Source: Bacteroidales bacterium (GTDB taxonomy: Bacteria; Bacteroidota; Bacteroidia; Bacteroidales; JAADGE01). Taken from it: a DNA stretch of 13,037 nt. How positions within the stretch are numbered: position 1 is the stretch's first letter; every line of letters begins with the position of its first letter. Shown here piece by piece: positions 5,712 through 12,144 of this stretch. Below the pieces are notes generated by a model. The model made no database searches, had not been told where the DNA came from, and worked only from the letters and a program-made list of their open reading frames with translations. The stretch lies in NCBI GenBank assembly GCA_024762915.1, contig JANTGL010000042.1, positions 1 to 13,037 of the forward strand. The letters are read 5' to 3'. The translations under genes and the position numbers were made by a program.

Positions 5712-6232
5712 AAGGAAGCTGTTTTTCGGAAATTAATTCGGTTTTCGTCAGACGGAATAACAATCCATAAAATAATATAAACAGGGATAAACAATCCTCG
5801 GAATAAAGCCAGTAAGATAAAAAGAATTCGTATTAATACAGGATCAACACCTAATTTTCGGGCAATTCCGGAACAAACTCCGCCTATGATTGTATGTGAT
5901 TTGTCTCGTTGCAATTTTCGACGGTTTCTTTTCGTTTTTGTTTTTCTTTGAAATTTTTCATTCCCGTAAAATTGTTGTTTGTATTTTATTTTTTGATTTT
6001 CTTTCATAACGTTTATAACTTCATTAATAATTTCAGTTGTTATTATTTTTTGCTTTTTCTGTTCTGTTTCCATGTCAAGAAGAACAGAAATTTGAATTTC
6101 GATGTCGGAAAATTTTTCATCATCTTTTAAACTTCGTTTAATATATTTTAAATAACCGGAAAGCTGTTTGTAAGCTGTTTCGGTAATCTTATAATCTTTA
6201 CCGTTGAGAATAATACCTTTTATTTGTTCCAT
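5708..6232 (-). CDS. PspC-domain membrane protein (first gene of operon)
   Basis: A 174-residue paralogue of the 206-residue protein downstream, with the same architecture: N-terminal domain (residues 1-80: GKDYKITETAYKQL, FSDIEIQISVLL, INEVINVMKENQ), a strongly basic linker (about 95-110), then the PspC domain at 106-161 (IIGGVCSGIARKLGVDPVLIR, two hydrophobic segments, ILWIVIPSD). It lacks the long C-terminal helix of its partner. The two may form a heteromeric membrane complex, which is inference. It ends with TGA, overlapping the padR start. Confidence 0.85.
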   Translation of the reverse strand: MEQIKGIILNGKDYKITETAYKQLSGYLKYIKRSLKDDEKFSDIEIQISVLLDMETEQKKQKIITTEIINEVINVMKENQKIKYKQQFYGNEKFQRKTKTKRNRRKLQRDKSHTIIGGVCSGIARKLGVDPVLIRILFILLALFRGLFIPVYIILWIVIPSDENRINFRKTASL

Positions 6233-6251
6233 TGTTCCTTGTTTTGTTTTG

Positions 6252-6259
6252 CAAAGATA
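6252..6259 (-). promoter_or_regulatory. Candidate -7 box of the PspC-PadR-PspC operon
   Basis: Minus strand reads TATCTTTG (followed by C), an exact match to TAnnTTTG, 19 bases before the ATG at 6232. The nearest TTG (6285-6287) is 25 bases further upstream, longer than the usual spacing. An 8-bp palindrome TATGCATA (6276-6283) lies between them and could be an operator for PadR, though it is short. Confidence 0.5.
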
Positions 6260-6319
6260 TGAAAAAATTTAGAACTATGCATAACAAGGTAGTATATTTT
6301 TTTATTTTTATTTTTTCAT

Positions 6320-6327
6320 TATCTTTG
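6320..6327 (+). promoter_or_regulatory. -7 box directly before the DUF2797 gene
   Basis: TATCTTTG fits TAnnTTTG exactly and ends 7 bases before the ATG at 6335. With the usual distance the transcript would start about at 6334, giving a leaderless or nearly leaderless mRNA. No clear -33 TTG. Confidence 0.5.
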
Positions 6328-6334
6328 TATCCGT

Positions 6335-7132
6335 ATGAAAACAGAAGTTAATTTATTGAAAATGAGAACGGAGCTAAGTTCTCCCGTGAGTTATTTTTTA
6401 GTATTAAAAAATGAAGAATTATTTGTAAATCATTTAATCGGTCAAACAATTTCATTAAAATGGTCCGGAGAAATCAATTGTGTAAAATGCGGAAACAAGA
6501 CTAATAAATCATTTGCTCAAGGGTATTGTTATCCGTGTTTTGTTTCGGCACCTGAAACCGCTCCCTGTATTTTGCAACCCGAATTATGCGAAGCCCATCT
6601 CGGAATTGCAAGAGATATGGAATGGTCCGAAAAAAACTGTCTGACAAATCATTATGTTTATTTGGCATTGTCAAGCGGAGTAAAAGTGGGTGTTACGCGT
6701 GCATCGCAAGTCCCGACACGCTGGATGGATCAAGGAGCCGTAAAAGCAATAAAACTTGCAAAAACGCCCAACAGACATCTTGCCGGCCTGATTGAAAAAG
6801 ATTTAAAAAAGTATATGTCGGATAAAACAAGTTGGCAAAAAATGTTGAAAAATGATATTGATTTTGGAGCCGATTTAATATCTGAAAAAGAAAAAGCATC
6901 CGGTTTGCTTCGAAGTGATTTAAATCAATATATTACCGATGATAAAGTGATTTTTGAAATTAAGTATCCCGTAAATTCATATCCCGTAAAAATTAAAAGT
7001 ATTAATTTTGAAAAAACACCCGAATTTTCCGGTACATTAATCGGCATTAAAGGGCAATATTTAATTTTTGAAGGCGGGTTTGTGATAAATGTTCGAAAAT
7101 ACGGCGGTTATAAAATTATATTGGAGTATTAA
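6335..7132 (+). CDS. DUF2797-family protein, zinc-finger plus GIY-YIG-like core
   Basis: A 265-residue cytoplasmic protein matching DUF2797, whose function is not established. Cys49, Cys52, Cys65 and Cys68 form two CxxC pairs that probably bind zinc, and Cys78, Cys85 and His88 follow and may hold another metal. The centre (NHYVYLALSSGVKVGVTRAS, then PTRWMDQGA, residues 105-135) resembles the start of a GIY-YIG nuclease fold (VY ... VGVT ... R), with Glu154 a possible metal ligand; that likeness is my reading. The C-terminal third is beta-rich. The ATG at 6335 keeps the segment before the family-typical KMRTE block, but it is so close to the -7 box that Met10 (6362) is a fallback start. Its 3' end overlaps the convergent exosortase-like gene by 17 bases. 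Confidence 0.8.
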   Translation: MKTEVNLLKMRTELSSPVSYFLVLKNEELFVNHLIGQTISLKWSGEINCVKCGNKTNKSFAQGYCYPCFVSAPETAPCILQPELCEAHLGIARDMEWSEKNCLTNHYVYLALSSGVKVGVTRASQVPTRWMDQGAVKAIKLAKTPNRHLAGLIEKDLKKYMSDKTSWQKMLKNDIDFGADLISEKEKASGLLRSDLNQYITDDKVIFEIKYPVNSYPVKIKSINFEKTPEFSGTLIGIKGQYLIFEGGFVINVRKYGGYKIILEY

Positions 7133-7742
7133 TTTTTTTAGGTTTTTTCTTTTTTGCAAACGGACTGAATCGGTTAAACCAAATCACCCATAAAATAAAA
7201 ATAACAATCCAAGCAACAATTTTAAAAACCAAATAATGGTTAACATCACTGTATTGCGGACAGCAATAGGCTGTTATGGCTAAACCCGAGATTCGTAAAA
7301 TATTTATAAGTGTTATAACGGCAAGTCCCATAGGGATATACCAAAGTTTATCTCTGAGTTTTCCCGGAAAAACAGCAATTAAACCGGCAAAAGCAAGTAA
7401 GACGTTTCGTCCCATGCAACCCCTGTCCATATAGACTCCGTGTGCTTTAAATTCATCAACAATTTTAATGGTTTTTCCGTAGGTAATAACTTCAAAACCA
7501 AATAACTCCGTGAACTTTTTTGAAGCAAATAATAAGAATTGTGCAAATTGATTTAAGGCGTTAACATATATTTGATCAATGAATTCAAATTGTCTTAATA
7601 CATGATAAAAAAGATATACAAAAATAAGTAATGCCGTTCCGCTGATTAAAAAACGGAGCCAATATTTTTTTTGTACTGTTTTCAAAATAACCTGAGAATC
7701 AAAAATATTTATGTAAAAAAAATAAAAATAAAGGAAATTCAA
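7116..7742 (-). CDS. Exosortase/archaeosortase-family membrane protein
   Basis: About 208 residues with several membrane segments (about 29-47, 113-126, 133-157, 169-190). The proposed catalytic residues of this transpeptidase-like family are present in order: Cys109 in RGCMGRN, Arg150 in NILRISGL, His169 in DVNHYLVFK. Members cleave a C-terminal sorting signal and anchor proteins at the cell surface; Bacteroidota have short variants such as XrtF, but I cannot assign the subtype. No neighbour has a visible sorting tail. The start is uncertain: residues 1-19 (MNFLYFYFFYINIF...) come from an AT run that contains a perfect TATTTTTG (minus strand, 7700-7707), so a TTG start at 7685, giving (M)KTVQKKYWLRF, is a real alternative. 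The 3' end overlaps the convergent DUF2797 gene. Confidence 0.75.
   Translation of the reverse strand: MNFLYFYFFYINIFDSQVILKTVQKKYWLRFLISGTALLIFVYLFYHVLRQFEFIDQIYVNALNQFAQFLLFASKKFTELFGFEVITYGKTIKIVDEFKAHGVYMDRGCMGRNVLLAFAGLIAVFPGKLRDKLWYIPMGLAVITLINILRISGLAITAYCCPQYSDVNHYLVFKIVAWIVIFILWVIWFNRFSPFAKKKKPKKINTPI
7700..7707 (-). promoter_or_regulatory. Possible -7 box inside the annotated exosortase-like N-terminus
   Basis: Minus strand reads TATTTTTG, an exact TAnnTTTG. If used, transcription would begin near 7693 and the protein would start at the TTG codon at 7685. In DNA this rich in T a chance match is possible. Confidence 0.3.
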
Positions 7743-7752
7743 AAAATCCCTT

Positions 7753-7760
7753 TAATTTTG
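7753..7760 (+). promoter_or_regulatory. Candidate -7 box of the MORN-repeat gene
   Basis: TAATTTTG matches TAnnTTTG, with a predicted transcript start near 7767 and the ATG at 7795. No TTG at -33. Confidence 0.45.
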
Positions 7761-7794
7761 AGTGCTTAAAAATATAAATTAAATTGATTTTACA

Positions 7795-9528
7795 ATGAAA
7801 TTTTTAAACGTTATTTTTTTATCGAGCTTTATTTTTTCGGGATTTAGTATGAAATCTCAAGAAATTAAAACCTTTTTTCGAGAAGATAAAACAAAAATGA
7901 GTGAAGGTATTTTAAAAGACGGAAAGGAAGAAGGGCTGTGGAAATTTTGGGATAAAAAAGGGAAACTAATACGAGAATCGGAATATCATAAAGGTGAAGT
8001 AAAAGGACGTGTTACATATTTTTATGATAACGGAACAAAATTTAATGAAGGAAGCGTTGAAAACGGAAAACAAAACGGCTTGTATAAAGAATGGTTCAGA
8101 GACGGCAGTTTAAAACAGACCGGGAAATATACCGACGGACTGAAAGACAGTATTTGGAATGCATATTATATAAACGGAAAAATTAAATCCGTAAATGAAT
8201 ATAAAAAAGGAAACGCATATTTAAAATTTTATATAACGTCGAAAAAAGACACTTTAATTAAAAACGGAAACGGTAAATTTCTTGAATTTTACCCGGACGG
8301 AGAACCGAAGACAACCGGCAAATATACCGAAGGATTAAAAGATTCCGTCTGGATACGATATTTTCTTTCGGGCGACATTGCTTCAAAAGGAAATTACAAA
8401 AACGGAGAAAAAAGAGGCCATTGGATTACGTATTATAAAAACGGAAATATTGAAAGTGATTTAAATTATGAAAACGGAATTAATAAATCATATTATGAAG
8501 ACGGACAACTGTCAATGCTCGGAAAACTAAAAGACGGAAAACGCGACAGTATTTGGACATTTTGGTATGGAAACGGAAATATTGAAAGAATCGGAAATTA
8601 TGTTTCGGGGCAAAAAGAGGGAATTCATAAATCGTATTATGAAAACGGAAATTTAAAAGCCGAAATTACATTTAAAAATGATAAAAAAGACGGTTCTGCA
8701 AAATGGTATCATAAAGACGGTAAACCGGATATTTTCGGAAATTTCAAAACCGGAATTCAGGACGGAACATGGACCTATTGGCAAACCAATGTCTTTAATA
8801 ATGACAGTATTACAATTAAAGGTAATGAAGGGTCGTATAAAAAAGGTAAAATGAACGGTGTTTGGACTTATTGGTATCCTGACGGCTCCGTTTGGAAAAA
8901 AGGATTTTTCAAAAATGATAAAAAAGAAGGAAAATGGACTGTTTTTTATGAAAACGGACAAATATATTATTCGGGAATTTTTGAGAACGGAAAAGAACAA
9001 GGCAAGTGGGATTCTTTTTTCGAAGACGGAAGAAACAAAATGTCCGGTTATTTTAAAGATGCAAAACAGGACAGTATTTGGAAGGAATGGTTTCCAAACG
9101 GAAAATTAAAATATCAAATTCATTATCGAAACGGAATCAAAAACGGAGAATCTGTTTATTACAATCAACTGGGGAATAAAACTTCCGTTGAAAATTATAC
9201 TATGGCAATACCTGAAGGAATATTCGAAACCTATTTTGATGAGGGACAAATTGAAAACAAAGGGCATTATTTTAAAGGTTCGAAAACCGGAAAATGGGAG
9301 TATTATGCACCTGACGGATTGAAAATTCGAGAAGAGAATTATTTGAACGGAAAAAGAAACGGAAAATCAAAACAGTGGTATCCGAACGGGAAATTGCAAA
9401 AAGAAGCTGTTTATGAAAACGGAATGTTAAACGGTACAATTTCTGAATATGATAAAACCGGAAAATTAGTTTATAAAGCAAAATTTAAAAATAATAATTT
9501 GCAAAAAATCATAAAAAAACGCTCTTAA
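7795..9528 (+). CDS. Exported YwqK/MORN-like repeat protein, about 21 repeats
   Basis: A 577-residue protein with a signal peptide (residues 1-22, ending SMKSQ) and then almost only tandem repeats of 23-25 residues of the form G-x-W-x-x-Y/F-x-x-N/D-G-x-(6-8)-Y-x-x-G-x-x-x/D. I count about 21, running from GLWKFWDKKGKL to GTISEYDKTGKL; some carry SIW in place of GxW. This is the family often named 'toxin-antitoxin system YwqK family antitoxin' or MORN-repeat protein, and the antitoxin name is not supported by any toxin gene nearby. Such repeats form a long beta-rich solenoid. It is probably periplasmic or surface-exposed, with no lipobox and no type IX sorting tail. One repeat (about 329-347) is enlarged by an Asn-rich insert. 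Function unknown; it stands between a divergent exosortase-like gene and dapD. Confidence 0.85.
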   Translation: MKFLNVIFLSSFIFSGFSMKSQEIKTFFREDKTKMSEGILKDGKEEGLWKFWDKKGKLIRESEYHKGEVKGRVTYFYDNGTKFNEGSVENGKQNGLYKEWFRDGSLKQTGKYTDGLKDSIWNAYYINGKIKSVNEYKKGNAYLKFYITSKKDTLIKNGNGKFLEFYPDGEPKTTGKYTEGLKDSVWIRYFLSGDIASKGNYKNGEKRGHWITYYKNGNIESDLNYENGINKSYYEDGQLSMLGKLKDGKRDSIWTFWYGNGNIERIGNYVSGQKEGIHKSYYENGNLKAEITFKNDKKDGSAKWYHKDGKPDIFGNFKTGIQDGTWTYWQTNVFNNDSITIKGNEGSYKKGKMNGVWTYWYPDGSVWKKGFFKNDKKEGKWTVFYENGQIYYSGIFENGKEQGKWDSFFEDGRNKMSGYFKDAKQDSIWKEWFPNGKLKYQIHYRNGIKNGESVYYNQLGNKTSVENYTMAIPEGIFETYFDEGQIENKGHYFKGSKTGKWEYYAPDGLKIREENYLNGKRNGKSKQWYPNGKLQKEAVYENGMLNGTISEYDKTGKLVYKAKFKNNNLQKIIKKRS

Positions 9529-9539
9529 AGGCATTTATT

Positions 9540-9568
9540 TTGTAAATAATAATTTTATCATAAATTTG
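9540..9568 (+). promoter_or_regulatory. Promoter of dapD
   Basis: TTG at 9540-9542, 18 bases, then TAAATTTG at 9561-9568: both Bacteroidota elements, with the same spacing as the tRNA promoter. Predicted start is near 9575, 18 bases before the ATG at 9593. This rules against an upstream TTG start at 9566, which would lie inside the -7 box. Confidence 0.65.
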
Positions 9569-9592
9569 AATTTTGTTATTGAAATTTATTTA

Positions 9593-10408
9593 ATGAAGAA
9601 GATATTTAAATTAATTGATGCGGCTTGGGAAAACCGAGACCTTCTAAAAGATGAAGAAACACGTAAAGCCGTTTTAAAAACCGTTGATTTAATTGATAAA
9701 GGGAAATTAAGAGTTGCAGAACCCCTTAACGGTTCTTGGGAAGTAAATGATACGGCAAAAAAGGCCGTTATTTTATATTTCCCGCTTCAAAATATGAAAC
9801 TGATGCATGCCGGAGATTTAGAGTTTTATGATAAAATACCTCTAAAAAAAGGATACGACAAATTGGGAATACGTGTTGTCCCTCATGCTGCTGCTCGTTA
9901 CGGAGCATATATCTCTTCCGGGGTAATAATGATGCCGTCATATATAAATATTGGTGCCTATGTTGACGAAGGAACAATGATTGATACATGGGCAACTGTC
10001 GGTTCTTGTGCTCAAATCGGTAAACGTGTGCACATAAGCGGCGGAGTAGGAATTGGCGGCGTTTTGGAACCGGTTCAGGCTGCACCGGTTATAATTGAAG
10101 ATGATTGTTTTATCGGTTCTCGGTGCATTATTGTTGAAGGCGTAAGAGTGATGAAGGAAGCGGTTATTGCTGCCGGAGTATCAATTACGAAATCAACCAA
10201 AATTATTGATGTAACAAGCATAGAACCAACAGAATATAAGGGTGTTATCCCGGCTCGCTCGGTTGTTATTCCGGGAACGGTAAAAAAGAAATTTCCGGCA
10301 GGAAATTTTCAAGTTCCTGCAGCTCTTATTATCGGAAAAAGAAAAGCGTCTACGGATTTGAAAACATCATTGAATGATGCTTTACGCGAATTTAATGTGA
10401 CGGTATAA
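9593..10408 (+). CDS. dapD: 2,3,4,5-tetrahydropyridine-2,6-dicarboxylate N-succinyltransferase
   Basis: DapD transfers succinyl from succinyl-CoA to tetrahydrodipicolinate in the succinylase branch of lysine and meso-diaminopimelate synthesis, in the cytoplasm. The protein has 271 residues, the usual length. The N-terminal helical domain (1-95) is followed by a left-handed beta helix built from hexapeptide repeats (about 105-225), including MIDTWATVGSCAQIG (129-143), HISGGVGIGGVLEP (147-160) and DDCFIGSRCIIVEGV. Asp131 and Glu159 fall in the blocks that hold the catalytic acidic residues of the family. The ATG at 9593 is chosen because a promoter ends at 9568 and because MKKIFKLIDAAWENR is the usual N-terminus; in-frame extension upstream has only a TTG. 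The next gene starts 52 bases after its stop, without a visible promoter of its own. Confidence 0.95.
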   Translation: MKKIFKLIDAAWENRDLLKDEETRKAVLKTVDLIDKGKLRVAEPLNGSWEVNDTAKKAVILYFPLQNMKLMHAGDLEFYDKIPLKKGYDKLGIRVVPHAAARYGAYISSGVIMMPSYINIGAYVDEGTMIDTWATVGSCAQIGKRVHISGGVGIGGVLEPVQAAPVIIEDDCFIGSRCIIVEGVRVMKEAVIAAGVSITKSTKIIDVTSIEPTEYKGVIPARSVVIPGTVKKKFPAGNFQVPAALIIGKRKASTDLKTSLNDALREFNVTV

Positions 10409-10460
10409 TTAATGTCTTTAAATTAATAATTGTTTCAATCTTAACGCAAATTTAGCGACT

Positions 10461-11576
10461 ATGAAAATCGGATTTGAAGCCAAAAGAGCCTTTTTTAACA
10501 CCGGCGGATTGGGCAATTACAGCAGAAGTACAATTGAAATGTTGTCGAAATATTATCCGAAACATGACTATTTACTTTTTACACCCTCAACAGAAAATGG
10601 CGTTGAATTTAAAATTCCCGAAAATGTAAAATCGATTGTTCCGAAATTATTTCTGAGTAAAATGTTTAAATCGTTTTGGCGAACGATTCGACTTTCCAAA
10701 AAAATTAAGGAATATAAATTAGACGTTTTTCACGGATTAAGCGGAGAATTACCATATAAAGCGCACAAAAAAAGCGACACGAAACTGATTGTTACCATTC
10801 ACGATTTAATCTTTTTACGGTTCCCGGAATTGTATCATGCCGTTGACAGAAAAATTTATTATCAAAAAGCAAAATATGCCTGTGAAATTGCCGATACAAT
10901 AATTGCCGTAAGTGAACAAACCAAAACGGATATTATTAATTTTTTAGATATTGACGATCATAAAATAGAAGTTGTTTATCAAGGATGTAATACCATTTTT
11001 TATCAAGAAGCCGATACAAATAAAAAGATAGAAACAGCACAAAAATACAATTTACCCGAACACTATATCTTGAATGTAGGAACTGTCGAAAAACGAAAAA
11101 ACACATTATCTGTTTTAAAAGCAATGTCTTACGGGAAAATAAAGACGGATTTTGTTATTGTCGGCAAAAAAACAGATTATCAGGATGAAATCGTGACATA
11201 TGCCGAAGAAAATAATTTAACAAACCGATTAACCGTTTTAAATGATGTTCCGACCGAAGATTTGCCGGCAATATATCAACAAGCCGATTTATTTGTCTAT
11301 CCGTCTTATTTTGAAGGTTTCGGAATCCCTTTAATTGAAGCTTTATATTCCAAAATTCCGATAATTACGACAAAAGGCGGTGTTTTTAGCGAAACAGGCG
11401 GATTATCTTCAATTTATATTGAACCGGATAACTATAAACAACTCAGTGAAGCAATTAAAGTCGTTTTAAAGGATGCTGAATTAAGAGATGAAATGATTTC
11501 GGAAGGGTTTAAATTTGTTCAAAAATTTAATGAGGAAAAAATTGCTGCAAATTTAATGAATGTTTATTTGAAATAA
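10461..11576 (+). CDS. GT4-family glycosyltransferase
   Basis: A 371-residue GT-B fold enzyme of family GT4 (glycosyl transferases group 1), which adds a sugar from a nucleotide donor to a growing glycan on the cytoplasmic face. The N-terminal acceptor domain has a glycine-rich loop (NTGGLGNYSR, 13-22) and VTIHDLIFLRFPE (111-123), with DTIIAVSEQTKTDI (145-158) before the hinge. The donor domain opens with HYILNVGTVEKRKN (201-214). Glu285 and Glu293 in EGFGIPLIE are the E-x7-E pair, followed by the GGVFSETGG loop. Its stop is one base before the tsaC-like ATG, so the genes are coupled. The linked nucleotide-sugar dehydratase downstream points to surface polysaccharide work; exact sugar unknown. 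Confidence 0.88.
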   Translation: MKIGFEAKRAFFNTGGLGNYSRSTIEMLSKYYPKHDYLLFTPSTENGVEFKIPENVKSIVPKLFLSKMFKSFWRTIRLSKKIKEYKLDVFHGLSGELPYKAHKKSDTKLIVTIHDLIFLRFPELYHAVDRKIYYQKAKYACEIADTIIAVSEQTKTDIINFLDIDDHKIEVVYQGCNTIFYQEADTNKKIETAQKYNLPEHYILNVGTVEKRKNTLSVLKAMSYGKIKTDFVIVGKKTDYQDEIVTYAEENNLTNRLTVLNDVPTEDLPAIYQQADLFVYPSYFEGFGIPLIEALYSKIPIITTKGGVFSETGGLSSIYIEPDNYKQLSEAIKVVLKDAELRDEMISEGFKFVQKFNEEKIAANLMNVYLK

Positions 11577-11577
11577 A

Positions 11578-12141
11578 ATGAGAGAGGATATAAATAAAGC
11601 AGTTGAAATTCTGAATAACGGAGGTGTTATTTTATATCCGACCGATACAATTTGGGGTTTGGGTTGTGATGCAACTAACCGAGATGCCGTTGAAAAAATA
11701 TTCAAAATTAAAAAAAGGAATGAACAAAAAAGTATGCTGATTCTTTTAAATAATATCAGTTCAATTTATTCGTATGTTGAAATAGTTCCCCAAATAGCGT
11801 TTGATTTGATTGAATTATCAGACAAACCGCTTACGGTTGTATTTCCCGGAGCTAAAAATTTGGCCGAAAATTTAATTGCTTCCGACGGCAGTATCGGAAT
11901 CAGAATAACACACGAACATTTTACGGAACAATTATTGCGCAAATTCAGAAAACCGATTGTTTCTTCATCGGCGAATATTGCTGATACGGAAACACCCTTA
12001 AATTTCGAACAAATTTCTGATGAAATTAAAGAAAATGTTGATTATATTGTTGAATATAAACAAAATGATTTAGCTTTCGGCAATTCATCAAGTATTATTA
12101 AAATCGGTTTAAGTAATGAAGTTGAAGTCATACGAGAATAA
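11578..12141 (+). CDS. L-threonylcarbamoyladenylate synthase (TsaC/Sua5/YrdC family)
   Basis: A 187-residue YrdC-domain protein. In tRNA maturation this family makes threonylcarbamoyl-AMP from threonine, bicarbonate and ATP, which the TsaD complex uses to form t6A37 on ANN-reading tRNAs. Seen here: VILYPTDTIWGLGCDATNRDAV (17-38), IFKIKKRNEQKSMLIL (41-56) with the basic nucleotide-binding residues, GSIGIRI (about 106-112) and KPIVSSSANI (about 129-138). It is the short type, without the extra Sua5 C-terminal domain. Close YciO-type paralogues look similar, so the exact activity is probable rather than certain. It sits between a glycosyltransferase and a dehydratase gene with gaps of one and three bases, an operon that mixes translation and envelope functions. 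Confidence 0.88.
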   Translation: MREDINKAVEILNNGGVILYPTDTIWGLGCDATNRDAVEKIFKIKKRNEQKSMLILLNNISSIYSYVEIVPQIAFDLIELSDKPLTVVFPGAKNLAENLIASDGSIGIRITHEHFTEQLLRKFRKPIVSSSANIADTETPLNFEQISDEIKENVDYIVEYKQNDLAFGNSSSIIKIGLSNEVEVIRE

Positions 12142-12144
12142 ATT

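Noticed and set aside
7795..9528. Repeat-rich DNA as a CRISPR or DNA repeat array
   Set aside because: The periodicity is at the protein level (23-25 residue MORN-like units); the DNA of the units is diverged and in frame throughout.
7795..9528. Toxin-antitoxin locus
   Set aside because: The YwqK 'antitoxin' label is a database family name; no small toxin gene adjoins and the protein is exported.
9566..9592. Upstream TTG start for dapD adding nine residues
   Set aside because: The TTG lies inside the TAAATTTG promoter box, and the ATG at 9593 gives the normal DapD N-terminus and length.
10289..10308. Inverted repeat AAATTTCC / GGAAATTT with a four-base loop
   Set aside because: It lies inside dapD and encodes a conserved Lys-Phe-Pro-Ala-Gly-Asn-Phe stretch; no T run follows, so it is neither a terminator nor a supported regulatory site.
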